A stretch of DNA of 64,000 nucleotides from contig NZ_LBMK01000002.1 of the NCBI RefSeq assembly GCF_001005295.1, forward strand, positions 1,803,196 to 1,867,195, given 5' to 3'. The notes under the pieces were generated by a model. That model made no database searches, was not told the DNA's origin, and worked only from the letters and a program-made list of their open reading frames with translations. Shown piece after piece: positions 47,434 to 56,077 of this stretch. Made by a program: the position numbers and the translations under genes. How positions within the stretch are numbered: the first letter of the stretch is position 1; each line of letters starts with the position of its first letter. Source of the stretch: Streptomyces yangpuensis. GTDB taxonomy: Bacteria > Actinomycetota > Actinomycetes > Streptomycetales > Streptomycetaceae.

Positions 47434-49790
47434 CCGTGCGGGCCACCCTGCGCTGGGCGCAGGCCGACTTCCGCGCACACCGCGGCGAAGCCCTCTTCGT
47501 CGTCCTGGCCAGCGCCGGGGTCATCGCCTCGCTGCTGCTGGCCGGCGCGCTGTTCGGCTACGCCGCGAACCCCTGGCAGCGGGTCTTCAACCAGTCCCAC
47601 GGCGCACACATCTGGCTGCACACCCGTGCCGGTGCGGACACGGGCGCCCTGTCGGGCGTGGACGGGGTCGCGGACCTGTCGGGGCCCTACCGCACGGCGG
47701 CCACCACGGTCGAGTCCCGCGGGGCCCGGGCCGGGGTGACCCTCCGCGCGGCCCCGGAGGAGCCCCCGCGCACCGGACGGCCGGTCGTCGCCGCCGGCAG
47801 CTGGCTCGGCGCGCCCGGCGACGCAGCGACCGGCGACCACGCCGGCGGTTCCGGCTCCGGCGCGGGTTCCGTCGTACTGGAGACCTCGGTCGCCCGGGCC
47901 CTGTGGGCGGAGCCGGGCGACACCGTACGCGTCACCGGACCGGACGGCGCCCCGCACCTGCTGCGGGTCAGCGGGACGGCCGACGTGGCCGAGCCCCGCT
48001 ACCAGCCGGGCGGCGCGGCGGGCATCGGCTGGGTGCTCCCCGCCACGCTCGACGAGATCGCCCGGGGCGACACCGGCCAGAGCGTGGGCCTGCGCCTGGA
48101 GGACCCCGACGACACGGACTTCATCGTCCAGCGCGCGGTCACCGTACTGGGCGCCGACCGGGTCGCCGAGGTCACCAAATGGCAGCAGGCGCGCGCCGAC
48201 GCGGGCGGCGACGACCGGCTGCTGGGCGCGATGTTCGGCGTGTTCGGCCTCGGTGCGCTGCTTGCCGCCGCGCTGGCCGCGTCGGGAGCGATCGGCGCCC
48301 GCGTACGGGGCCAGCTGCGGGACATCGCCGTCCTCAAGGCGATCGGCTTCACCCCCGGCCAGGTCACCCGCGGCTTCCTCCTCCAGCACCTGGCCTTCGC
48401 GCTCCTCGGTGTCGCCCTCGGCACCACGGTGATCGCCCTGCTCGGCGCCCGGATACCCGGGCGGATCGGGGAGGCCGCCGCCGTGTGGCAGGACCTGCCC
48501 GGCCACACGGCGATGATGATCGGCATACCCGTCGGCGCGGTGCTGCTGATCGCGGCCTCCACCGGGCTCTCGGCCTGGCGGGCCGGACGGGTGCCGCCGG
48601 TGCCGGTGGCCCGCGCGGCGCTGCCCTCCGCCGCACCGATGACCGCGCTCGGCAAGCGGGCGCTGGGCGTCCGCGTGCCCCCCGCCCTCGTCCTCGGGTG
48701 GCGCGCGGCGTTCCCCCGACGTGGCCGGACGCTCGTACCGGTGGCCCGGCTCGCGCTGCCGCTGGTGCTCATCACGGTCGCCCTCGTCACCTGGTCGACG
48801 CTCGACCAGTTCCGTAGCCGCCCCGCACAGATGGGGCTGGCCGCGGCACTGACCGTACGGGCCGAGCAGCCCGCCGGACCGTCGGACGCTGAGCTGGAGC
48901 GGACCCTCGCGGCGGCCCCGGACGTCGCCGCCGTCCATCCGGGCGCCGAGATGGCCGCGCTCGTCCCCGGACAGACCGGGACCATCACACTGCGCGGGCT
49001 CGGTACGGCCCGGCAGCCCTATCCCTCCGCGGTGGTGGAAGGACGCGCGGTCGCCGGACCCGACGAGGCGGTGGCCGGCCAGGGACTGCTGGACCTCCTC
49101 GGCGTACGGGTCGGCGACTGGGTGCGGATGACGGTCGGTGGACGGCCGCAGATCCTGCACCTCGTCGGCCGCACCATCGAGCCCGAGTCCGGCGGCCGGG
49201 TGATCACCACCACCCTCGACGCCCTGCGCGAGCGCGACCCGCGGCTGCGGCCCGCCTACCACGCCCTGGAGCTGCGCGACGGAGCGGACCCGCGGGCCGT
49301 CAGCGGAGCCCTCGCCACGGCGGCCGGCGGCACCCTGGAGATCCGCGAGACGCCCAACCCGGCCGACCGGCTGGAACCGGCCCGCGGGGTGATCGGCGCC
49401 CTGATCGCCGTACTGGCCCTCATCGGGCTGATCGAACTGCTGACCCTGATCGGCACGGGCGTACGCGACCGGGGCCGCGACCTGCTCGCCCTGAAGGCGA
49501 TCGGGCTCACGCCCCGCCAGATCGGGGCGATGATCGTGACGGCCGCGGGCCTGACCGCCCTCGCGGCGGCGCTGGCGGGGACGGCGGTCGGCGTTCTGAC
49601 CGGCACCTGGCTGGTGGACACCCAGGGCGCGTCGAGCGGGATCGGCGCGGGGATCGCCCAGCTGCCGCCGCTGCCGGTACTGCTGACCGTGATCGTCGGC
49701 GCGGTACTTGGCGCGGTCGCGGCGGCGGCGCTCCCGGCGACCCGGGCGGCCCGGCGCCGCCTGGCGGACTCACTCAGCGAAACCCTCTGA
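47430..49790 (+). CDS. FtsX/MacB-type ABC transporter permease
   Basis: A 786-residue membrane protein with two FtsX-like halves. A first helix (VVLASAGVIASLLLAGALFG) precedes an extracytoplasmic domain, then helices around 270-400 with 'GQLRDIAVLKAIGFTPGQVT'. A second extracytoplasmic domain follows, with final helices and the matching 'RGRDLLALKAIGLTPRQIGA'. GTG 47430 overlaps the ATPase stop; GTG 47436 is an alternative. The last 21 bases overlap the 3' end of the convergent dehydrogenase gene. The two FtsX modules suggest the permease works as a homodimer or alone. Confidence 0.93.
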   Translation: MTVRATLRWAQADFRAHRGEALFVVLASAGVIASLLLAGALFGYAANPWQRVFNQSHGAHIWLHTRAGADTGALSGVDGVADLSGPYRTAATTVESRGARAGVTLRAAPEEPPRTGRPVVAAGSWLGAPGDAATGDHAGGSGSGAGSVVLETSVARALWAEPGDTVRVTGPDGAPHLLRVSGTADVAEPRYQPGGAAGIGWVLPATLDEIARGDTGQSVGLRLEDPDDTDFIVQRAVTVLGADRVAEVTKWQQARADAGGDDRLLGAMFGVFGLGALLAAALAASGAIGARVRGQLRDIAVLKAIGFTPGQVTRGFLLQHLAFALLGVALGTTVIALLGARIPGRIGEAAAVWQDLPGHTAMMIGIPVGAVLLIAASTGLSAWRAGRVPPVPVARAALPSAAPMTALGKRALGVRVPPALVLGWRAAFPRRGRTLVPVARLALPLVLITVALVTWSTLDQFRSRPAQMGLAAALTVRAEQPAGPSDAELERTLAAAPDVAAVHPGAEMAALVPGQTGTITLRGLGTARQPYPSAVVEGRAVAGPDEAVAGQGLLDLLGVRVGDWVRMTVGGRPQILHLVGRTIEPESGGRVITTTLDALRERDPRLRPAYHALELRDGADPRAVSGALATAAGGTLEIRETPNPADRLEPARGVIGALIAVLALIGLIELLTLIGTGVRDRGRDLLALKAIGLTPRQIGAMIVTAAGLTALAAALAGTAVGVLTGTWLVDTQGASSGIGAGIAQLPPLPVLLTVIVGAVLGAVAAAALPATRAARRRLADSLSETL

Positions 49791-51026
49791 CTCCCGGCCA
49801 GCCGCCTGCGGGCGGGAGGGGGAGGGATGCCGGTGGTAGGCCTTGTTGGCGATGCGCCAGCCGCCGTCGGCACGGACCAGCAGGAAGAGGTCGGTGAACG
49901 TGTCCGCGCCGTGCGAGAGCGTCATGGTCGCGGTCGCCACGGTGCCGTGGACATCGACGGTGTCGATGCGGCGGGACCGGACCGGTTCGTCAGGGGCAGG
50001 CCGGCCCGGGAAGAGGGCGCAGTAGGCGTCCAGCGGCCATGAGACGAAGGCGCCGTCCCGGATCCCCTCGACGTGGGCGGTGGGCAGGAACGCGTCCCGG
50101 AAGTGGGCGGGGTCGCCGGTGGCGTGGCCGCGGACGTAAGCGCGCAGCGGTTCGAGGACGGCGTCGTGCTCCGCGTCGTGCACGGCGGGCACCGTGGCGG
50201 CAGCGGCGATGTCGGACTCGGGGCCCGCAGGGGTGCCGGCCAGCTCGGCCGCGCTGCGCAGTGGGGCGCCGGACGCGCCGGCCAGCAGAGCCATGTCCTT
50301 GGCCAGCGCACCGACGGTGAACTCGGCCGTGGACGTGGCCGGGGCCGTGGCCTTGCCATGTTCCGTGGCCGGTTCGAAGGTCAGGAAGGGACGTTTGCGG
50401 GCGACGAGCCTGCCGAGCTGGCCGAGTTCGAGGACGTCCAGCGCCTGTGCGCGGGGCAGGCCGAGGGCGTCGGACTGCCGCAGTGCGTCGCGCAGCGCGA
50501 GGACGGCGCCGGCGAGGCTGCTGTTGGCGATCAGCTTGAGCGAAGCGGCGGTGGCGGCGTCGCCGTCGACGCGCCGCACGGTGCCCAGCGCTTCCAGGAC
50601 GGGTCGGGCACGGTCGAGCGTGTCCCGGTCCGCAGCGGCCAGGATCTGGAGGGTGCCGGTGGTGGCCGCGGGCACGGAGCCGAGCACGGGCGCGTGGACG
50701 TAGGACGGGCCGAACTGCCGGGCCAGCTCGGCTGCTTCGGCGGGAGCGATGGTGCTGGTGTTCAGCACGGTCGTGTCGGTGCGCAGTGAGCCGCGGACGT
50801 CTTCGAGCACCTGGCGGCAGGCCGGACCGTCGAACAGGGCCAGGAGTACGAAATCGGCTTTCGCGACTGCCTCCTGCGGATCGGCGGCCGTGCGGGCGGC
50901 GCCCGACGCAGGCCGCCCGGAGCGTGTCCAGCCGACGACGTCCCGGCCCTCGGCAGCCAGTCGTGTCGCGATCGCGTCGCCCATGCGTCCCAGGCCGAGC
51001 ACGGCGATGGTGTGCGGTGAGTTCAT
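49770..51026 (-). CDS. HIBADH-type dehydrogenase fused to an NTF2-like domain
   Basis: A 418-residue protein. Residues 1-285 match NAD(P)-binding beta-hydroxyacid dehydrogenases ('TIAVLGLGRMGDAIATRLAA', 'LNTSTIAPAEAAELARQFG', 'KLIANSSLAGAVLALRDALR', 'KDMALL'). Residues about 295-400 are an NTF2/SnoaL-like domain ('VLEPLRAYVRGHATGDPAHF' to 'DLFLLVRADGGWRIANKAYH'). Family dehydrogenases are usually about 290 residues, so the second domain is an extra. ATG 51026 gives the proper Rossmann start. A 12-bp-arm palindrome 52-80 bp upstream is a probable operator. Confidence 0.9.
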   Translation of the reverse strand: MNSPHTIAVLGLGRMGDAIATRLAAEGRDVVGWTRSGRPASGAARTAADPQEAVAKADFVLLALFDGPACRQVLEDVRGSLRTDTTVLNTSTIAPAEAAELARQFGPSYVHAPVLGSVPAATTGTLQILAAADRDTLDRARPVLEALGTVRRVDGDAATAASLKLIANSSLAGAVLALRDALRQSDALGLPRAQALDVLELGQLGRLVARKRPFLTFEPATEHGKATAPATSTAEFTVGALAKDMALLAGASGAPLRSAAELAGTPAGPESDIAAAATVPAVHDAEHDAVLEPLRAYVRGHATGDPAHFRDAFLPTAHVEGIRDGAFVSWPLDAYCALFPGRPAPDEPVRSRRIDTVDVHGTVATATMTLSHGADTFTDLFLLVRADGGWRIANKAYHRHPSPSRPQAAGRESEGFAE

Positions 51027-51077
51027 GAACGCCACACTCGGGCACGACAAGCAATGCGACAAGCGAAGATCTCGCAG

Positions 51078-51106
51078 ACCAGGTATGCGTGATCCGCATA
51101 CCTGGT
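51078..51106. promoter_or_regulatory. Perfect palindromic operator candidate
   Basis: ACCAGGTATGCG (51078-51089) and its exact reverse complement (51095-51106) flank a 5-bp spacer. It sits 52-80 bp upstream of the dehydrogenase-NTF2 gene ATG. Symmetry, length and position fit a dimeric repressor site (HxlR, TetR or MarR type). No cognate regulator gene is adjacent. Confidence 0.75.
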
Positions 51107-51157
51107 GACGGCTGATTGCTGGTGCCGCACGGCTGACGGGGCGTCGGAAACGACAAA

Positions 51158-51181
51158 GGCAAGGAGAACGCTCTCCTTGCC
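51158..51181. terminator. 10-bp perfect hairpin upstream of the rifampin element
   Basis: GGCAAGGAGA (51158-51167), loop ACGC, TCTCCTTGCC (51172-51181). It follows an A-rich triplet and precedes an AT-richer segment with TTATAG. No gene ends here, so it is either an insulator-like terminator or part of the rph promoter region. Confidence 0.5.
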
Positions 51182-51204
51182 ACTCTCAACTTATAGCGCG
51201 ACCG

Positions 51205-51223
51205 GGGGCTTGCCGCAAGGGCC
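51205..51223 (+). promoter_or_regulatory. Rifampin-associated element (RAE)
   Basis: GGGGCTTGCCGCAAGGGCC, a 19-bp imperfect inverted repeat 54 bp before the rph start codon. From memory it matches, with one or two differences, the RAE found upstream of rifamycin-inactivating genes (rph, arr, rox, iri) in Actinobacteria, which mediates rifampin-induced expression. A TATAG-like -10 candidate lies just upstream at 51192-51197. Confidence 0.85.
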
Positions 51224-51277
51224 GGGGCAGGGCGCAGAATCGTCGACCTGAGCCATGACCGCCTTGGAGGCATCGCA

Positions 51278-53884
51278 GTGAACGAGCAGTACGTGTGGGA
51301 CCTTCACCAGGTGGACGAGACCCAGGTCGCGTTCGTCGGCGGCAAGGCCGCACACCTGGGCGGGCTGTCGCGCATCGAGGGGGTGCATGTGCCTGGCGGC
51401 TTCTGCGTGACGACGAAGGCCTTCCGGCGGATCATCGAGACGACCCCCTCGGCCGACGAGCTGCTCGACCGGCTGGCGCGCGTGACCCCGGACGACCGGG
51501 AAGCGGTCCGGATGCTGAGCGCGCAGATCCGGCGGGCCGTCGAAGCGACCCCCGTCCCGGACGATCTCGCTGCGGAGATCACCCGTGCACTCGCCCGGTC
51601 CGGCGAGAGGACCGCCTACGCCGTGCGGTCCAGTGCCACGGCGGAGGACATGCCGACGGCCTCCTTCGCCGGCCAGCAGGACACCTATCTGAACGTTGTG
51701 GGACCGGCGGCGGTCCTCCGGCACATCAGCCGTTGCTGGGCCTCACTGTTCACCGAGCGTGCCGTTACCTACCGCCACCGGCACGGTATCGATCACCGCA
51801 CGGTCCACATGGCCGTCGTCGTCCAGCACATGGTTTTCCCGGACGCGTCCGGCATCCTGTTCACGGCCGACCCAGTCACGGGCCACCGGAAGGTCGCCAC
51901 CGTGGACGCCGGCTTCGGCCTCGGAGAGGCTCTGGTCTCCGGTCTGGTGAACCCGGACGTCTTCACGGTGCGCGACGGTGAGGTCGTCTCGCGTGCGATC
52001 TCCGCCAAACAGCGCGCCGTGACCGCCCTGCCGGCAGGCGGTACGCAGGAGGTGGCGATCGAAGCGCAGCGGCAGGAGGAGCCGGCACTGACGGATGCGC
52101 AGGCCGTACGGCTGGTGGAGCTCGGGCGGCGGATCGAGGCGCATTTCCAGCGTCCGCAGGACATCGAATGGTGCCTGGTGGACGGTGACTTCAGGATCGT
52201 GCAGAGCCGGCCGATCACCACCCTCTTCCCCGTCCCGGAGAGTGGCGACGGGGACAACCACGTCTATGTCTCCGTCGGCCACGGGCAGATGATGACCGAC
52301 CCCATGAAGCCCCTGGGGTTCTCCATGTGGCAGCTGACCGCCCTGGTGCCGATGCACGAGGCCGGCGGCAGGCTGTTCGTGGACGTCACACAGCGCCTGG
52401 CATCGCCCACGAGCCGCGCCGCCCTCCTGGACGCCCTCGGGAAAGGCGATCCGCTGATCAGGGACGCACTGGAGACCGTCCTCGACCGCGGGGACTTCGT
52501 ACCGTCGCTCCCCGATCCGGACCCGGCAGGGCCGCCGCCCGGCGGGGTACCCGCCCCGATCGAGACCGATCGGGCCGTCGTCGGCCGGCTGATCGAGCGC
52601 AGCCGGACCTCCCTCGCGGCCCTGGAGCACGGGATCCGGACGAAGCGCGGACCGGCGCTCTTCGACTACCTGCTGGAGGCGTTCGAGGAGCACAAGCGCT
52701 TCGTCGGCGATCCGCTGAGCATGCAGGTGATCACGGCGGGCATGGAGGCCACGTGGTGGCTCAACGACAAGCTGGGGGAGTGGCTGGGCGAGAAGAACGC
52801 CGCGGACACACTGACGCTGTCCGCCCCCGACAACGTCACCTCGGAGATGGGGCTGGCACTGCTCGACGTCGCGGACGTCGTCCGCCCGCTGCCCGAGGTC
52901 GTGGCATTCCTCCGGGCCGTCGAGGACGACGACGACCACTTCCTGGACGAGCTCGCGAAGCTCACCGGCGGGCCCGAGGCGCGTGACGCCATCGAGGCCT
53001 ACCTCGACCGGTACGGCATGCGCTGCGTCGGCGAGATCGACATCACCAGGCCGCGCTGGCGCGAACGCCCTGGCGCGCTGGTGTCCGCGATCCTCGACAA
53101 CGTGCGCAACTTCGAACCGGGCGCCGCCGAGCGGCGTTTCGAGCTCGGGCGGCAGAGGGCGCGGCAGAAGGAGCAGGACGTGCTGTCACGCCTGCGCACC
53201 CAGGCGGACGGGGACCACAAGGCCGAGGAGACCAAGCGGATGATCGACCGGGTCCGCACCTTCATCGGGTACCGGGAGTACCCGAAGTACGACATCGTCA
53301 GCCGCTACTCCCTCTACAAGCAGGCCCTGATGGGCGAGGCCGGTCGCCTGGTACGGGCGGGCGTGCTCACCGAGCGGGAGGACGTCTTCCACCTCACCTT
53401 CCAGGAACTTCACGAGGTGGTTCGCTCGAACCGGACGGTCGATCCGCAGCTCGTCCGGCAGCGCGCAGAGGCGTTCCGGGCGCACCACGCGCTCACGCCG
53501 CCCCGGGTGCTCACCTCGGACGGTGAGGCCCTCACCGGGGTGTACCGCCGGGACGACGTGCCATCGGGCGCGCTGGTCGGCGTACCGGTCTCGGCCGGGG
53601 CCGTCGAGGGGCGGGCCCGGGTCGTCCTCGACATCGCGGAGGCCGATCTCGAAGCGGGCGACATCCTGGTCACGGCCTTCACCGACCCCAGCTGGTCGCC
53701 GCTCTTCGTCGGGATCGCGGGCCTGGTGACCGAGGTGGGGGGCCTGATGACCCATGGCGCGGTGATCGCCCGGGAGTACGGTCTGCCGACGGTCGTCGGC
53801 GTGGAGGGGGCCACCCGCCTGATCAGAGACGGTCAGCGGATCCGGGTGCACGGCACCGACGGGTTCGTCGAGATCCTGCCCTGA
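51278..53884 (+). CDS. rph: Rifampin phosphotransferase
   Basis: An 868-residue dikinase-like enzyme that inactivates rifamycins by phosphorylating the ansa-chain hydroxyl using ATP. The N-terminal ATP-grasp domain (about 1-320) has 'FVGGKAAHLGGLSRI', 'YAVRSSATAEDMPTASFAGQ' and 'IEWCLVDGDFRIVQSRPITT'. A rifampin-binding helical domain (about 330-755) is followed by the swivelling His domain with phosphohistidine H826 in 'GGLMTHGAVIAREYGLPTVV'. Length and catalytic His match known Rph enzymes (867 residues in Listeria). It starts at GTG 51278 behind an RAE, so expression is probably rifamycin-induced. Single gene. Confidence 0.95.
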   Translation: MNEQYVWDLHQVDETQVAFVGGKAAHLGGLSRIEGVHVPGGFCVTTKAFRRIIETTPSADELLDRLARVTPDDREAVRMLSAQIRRAVEATPVPDDLAAEITRALARSGERTAYAVRSSATAEDMPTASFAGQQDTYLNVVGPAAVLRHISRCWASLFTERAVTYRHRHGIDHRTVHMAVVVQHMVFPDASGILFTADPVTGHRKVATVDAGFGLGEALVSGLVNPDVFTVRDGEVVSRAISAKQRAVTALPAGGTQEVAIEAQRQEEPALTDAQAVRLVELGRRIEAHFQRPQDIEWCLVDGDFRIVQSRPITTLFPVPESGDGDNHVYVSVGHGQMMTDPMKPLGFSMWQLTALVPMHEAGGRLFVDVTQRLASPTSRAALLDALGKGDPLIRDALETVLDRGDFVPSLPDPDPAGPPPGGVPAPIETDRAVVGRLIERSRTSLAALEHGIRTKRGPALFDYLLEAFEEHKRFVGDPLSMQVITAGMEATWWLNDKLGEWLGEKNAADTLTLSAPDNVTSEMGLALLDVADVVRPLPEVVAFLRAVEDDDDHFLDELAKLTGGPEARDAIEAYLDRYGMRCVGEIDITRPRWRERPGALVSAILDNVRNFEPGAAERRFELGRQRARQKEQDVLSRLRTQADGDHKAEETKRMIDRVRTFIGYREYPKYDIVSRYSLYKQALMGEAGRLVRAGVLTEREDVFHLTFQELHEVVRSNRTVDPQLVRQRAEAFRAHHALTPPRVLTSDGEALTGVYRRDDVPSGALVGVPVSAGAVEGRARVVLDIAEADLEAGDILVTAFTDPSWSPLFVGIAGLVTEVGGLMTHGAVIAREYGLPTVVGVEGATRLIRDGQRIRVHGTDGFVEILP

Positions 53885-54039
53885 CAGCCACGGTCCGGTC
53901 TTCTCGCCGGCGAAGTTCCTACAGCCTCCTGCCCGTCGCCGACGAGGCGCCAAGAGGACTGCCCGGAAGTCGATTTGACCAAGCCATGCCATTCATTTGA
54001 TCATTTGCTGTTCCCTGTAAGCGAAGACGAAGGAGCACC

Positions 54040-54369
54040 ATGCGCGTCAGCGCCGCACGCCGTCTCTCCGCCCTGGCCATCACGGCCGGACTGACCCTCT
54101 CCGCAGCCCTCTGCGCCGCATCCCCGGCCTCGGCCGCCGCCATCACCTGCCGGGAGCAGGGCGGTGAGCTGTACGTCACCAAGTCCTCGGCGCCCGTGCG
54201 CACGACCTACTACGAGACCGGCCGGGTCGTCGACACCGTCTACCGGACCAACCGGCTCAACTTCACCAAGCAGTGCACCAACTCGAAGGGCAACCTCTGG
54301 TACTGGGTCGACAGGACCTACGGTGTGAAGGACGGCTGGATCTACTCGGGCAACGTCGCCCGCATCTGA
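54040..54369 (+). CDS. Small secreted SH3-like protein
   Basis: A 109-residue protein with a Sec signal peptide (LSALAITAGLTLSAALCAAS, cleavage after ASA-A) and a mature domain of about 75 residues. Short strands such as 'LYVTKSSAPVRTTYYETGRV' and 'WYWVDRTYGVKDGWIYSGNV' resemble bacterial SH3-type cell-wall-binding modules, with two Cys that may pair. AAGGAG precedes the ATG at 54040 (7 nt). Probably extracellular. Single gene with its own short promoter region. Confidence 0.85.
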   Translation: MRVSAARRLSALAITAGLTLSAALCAASPASAAAITCREQGGELYVTKSSAPVRTTYYETGRVVDTVYRTNRLNFTKQCTNSKGNLWYWVDRTYGVKDGWIYSGNVARI

Positions 54370-54385
54370 TCCCTGCGCAAGGCGT

Positions 54386-54643
54386 TCAGCGGTCCTCCTC
54401 GGGGCCGGGCCGGGTGTCGAAGTTGCCGTACCCCTTGAGCTGGTGCGGCTTGAGGCGGCCCCCGGAACCGGGGTCCGGTCCGGGGCCCGGTCCGGCCCCC
54501 GGCTCCCGGCCGGAGGGCTCATCCGTGTGAAGGGGGCCGCTGTCGCGGGCCTGGATGCGCCGCCCCCGGGCGAACGCGATCAGCAGGAACGCCACGATGG
54601 CAACCCCGACCAGCAGAAATATCCAGATCATCGCACTGTCCAT
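54386..54643 (-). CDS. DUF6479-like small membrane protein
   Basis: An 85-residue protein with one N-terminal transmembrane helix (IWIFLLVGVAIVAFLLIAFA), a basic stop-transfer (RGRRIQARDSG) and a Pro/Gly-rich cytoplasmic tail ending 'LKPHQLKGYGNFDTRPGPEE'. This layout and tail recall the Streptomyces DUF6479 family, whose function is unknown. A second Met at residue 5 is an alternative start. It is convergent with the SH3-like gene. Confidence 0.75.
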   Translation of the reverse strand: MDSAMIWIFLLVGVAIVAFLLIAFARGRRIQARDSGPLHTDEPSGREPGAGPGPGPDPGSGGRLKPHQLKGYGNFDTRPGPEEDR

Positions 54644-55018
54644 GTACTGCGTATGCCCAGCAGATCGTCGTCATGCAGACCCGCCCCGAATGGCGGAACG
54701 GTCCGACCGCGCGGGCCGAACTGCACACGGCAGGGCCCGAGCGGCCGCGGGCGGGCGGGCAGGGACGGATCTGCGGGCCGGGCCCTCCGCCGTACGGGCA
54801 GGATGCCGGCGTGCGGCGGTCGCTGTCGGCCACCGTTTGGCTACCCGTGCCACGGTCGAGGCAGGGGCCGTGCGATCGGCGCTCACGAGGGTGCGGAGAG
54901 AGGCGTCGGCCACGGTGGTGCAGAAGTGACGGCGGGAAGAGCCGGCGTGCGAGAGATGCGCAGGGCGCCCACTATGAGCGGGTATCCCGGATCATCTTCG
55001 CCTGTCAGGAGTACACCC
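54644..55018. other. 375-bp spacer without a supported gene
   Basis: The divergent space between the DUF6479-like gene and the glycogen-binding-type gene. Reading frames cross it in several phases, but all are Arg/Ala/Gly-rich and none has a start with a ribosome binding site. It presumably carries the two outward promoters. Confidence 0.5.
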
Positions 55019-55294
55019 ATGCTCGAACGCACGATGCGCAAGGACCGCACCGAAGTCACCTTCGTCCTGCCGGTGGACGTCCCGCCCGGTCCGGTGAGTG
55101 TGGTGGGCGACTTCAATGACTGGCAGCCCGGAGCCCATCCCCTCACGGCACGCCAGGACGGCAAGCGCGCCGTGACCGTCGAGCTGCCGGGCGAGAACAC
55201 CTACGCCTTCCGGTACCTGGCGGCTGGGGACTACTGGTTCAACGACGAGGGAGCCGGCGACCGGGACGGCCCGAACAGCCGCCTGCACACGTAA
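55019..55294 (+). CDS. Stand-alone isoamylase-N/CBM48 (AMPK-beta-like) domain protein
   Basis: A 91-residue protein consisting of one early-set domain: 'TEVTFVLPVDVPPGPVSVVG', 'DFNDWQPGAHPL' and 'YAFRYLAAGDYWFNDEGAGD'. This is the glycogen-binding module of glycogen-branching enzymes and AMP-kinase beta subunits, here as a free small protein. AGGAG lies about 8 nt before ATG 55019. It may bind glycogen or target a partner to it; no glycogen gene is adjacent. Confidence 0.9.
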   Translation: MLERTMRKDRTEVTFVLPVDVPPGPVSVVGDFNDWQPGAHPLTARQDGKRAVTVELPGENTYAFRYLAAGDYWFNDEGAGDRDGPNSRLHT

Positions 55295-55444
55295 CCCTTC
55301 CGCCTCGGGAGCCAGGGCGGACGACGTCGACCTCGCCGGACGCCCGGCACACCACCGCCCACCCGCCCGGGCCGGCGCTCCACCGCAGCGGCAGGCCTCA
55401 GCCTGCCCCTGTGCGGCCGTGTCGCCGCAAGGCAGTGGCACTTC

Positions 55445-56044
55445 CTACTGAGCACGGTGGGGTTTGTGCGGGGTCGCCCGCAGCCGCGTTGTGGCGGGGA
55501 GGGTCCGGGCCACCGTCTGGCGGGCGCGTTTCAGCGGCCCGTCGCACAGTGCCTGGAGGGCCTGGCCGGGCTCGGCGTCGGGGGTGAGGGTGAGGTCGAT
55601 GTGCGCTTCAGGGCGGCGGGACGAGCCGTCCACGCGCGCCCGTGCCCGCCGGACCCCGGGCAGGTGCCCGGCGTCGGCGGCCATGGCGTCGCTGAGGGCG
55701 CCTTCGCGCAGTTCCACGCCGTCCCGCGCCGGGTCTCCCACCGACAGGTCGCCCGGGTGGGTGCGGCGCAGTTGTGCCAGGAACCACCACAGGGCGAGCA
55801 GGATGGCGACGGCCAGCACGGCGATCACGGTGGGCCACCACCAGATCTCGTCGGTCCAGCGGGTGCGGTCGGCGTCGTCGAGCAGGACGTCCTGGGGGGT
55901 GGTGAGGGGCCGGCCGGCGGGTGCTGACAGGCGCAGGCGCCGGTAAAGGTCGAAACCGCCCGCCAGTACCAGGAGGGCCGTGCCGAGCACGAGGATCCCT
56001 GTGAGGGCCAGCAGCACTCGGTTGATGACGGATTTCCTGTGCAT
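55445..56044 (-). CDS. amaP: AmaP-like alkaline shock response membrane anchor
   Basis: A 199-residue membrane protein. N-terminal helix 'VLLALTGILVLGTALLVLAG', second helix 'WWPTVIAVLAVAILLALWWF', then a cytoplasmic alpha-beta domain ('VRRARARVDGSSRRPEAHID'). This is the topology of AmaP, which tethers Asp23 to the membrane in Staphylococcus. Last gene of a five-gene minus-strand run (57869 to 55445) of Asp23-type envelope-stress proteins. Confidence 0.82.
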   Translation of the reverse strand: MHRKSVINRVLLALTGILVLGTALLVLAGGFDLYRRLRLSAPAGRPLTTPQDVLLDDADRTRWTDEIWWWPTVIAVLAVAILLALWWFLAQLRRTHPGDLSVGDPARDGVELREGALSDAMAADAGHLPGVRRARARVDGSSRRPEAHIDLTLTPDAEPGQALQALCDGPLKRARQTVARTLPATTRLRATPHKPHRAQ

Positions 56045-56077
56045 GGGATCTCCTCTTCCCTCGGCCCTTATGGCGGC

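Noticed and set aside
46503..49262. 919-residue minus-strand ORF
   Set aside because: Antisense to the PadR/ABC operon, whose Walker and FtsX motifs fix the true frame.
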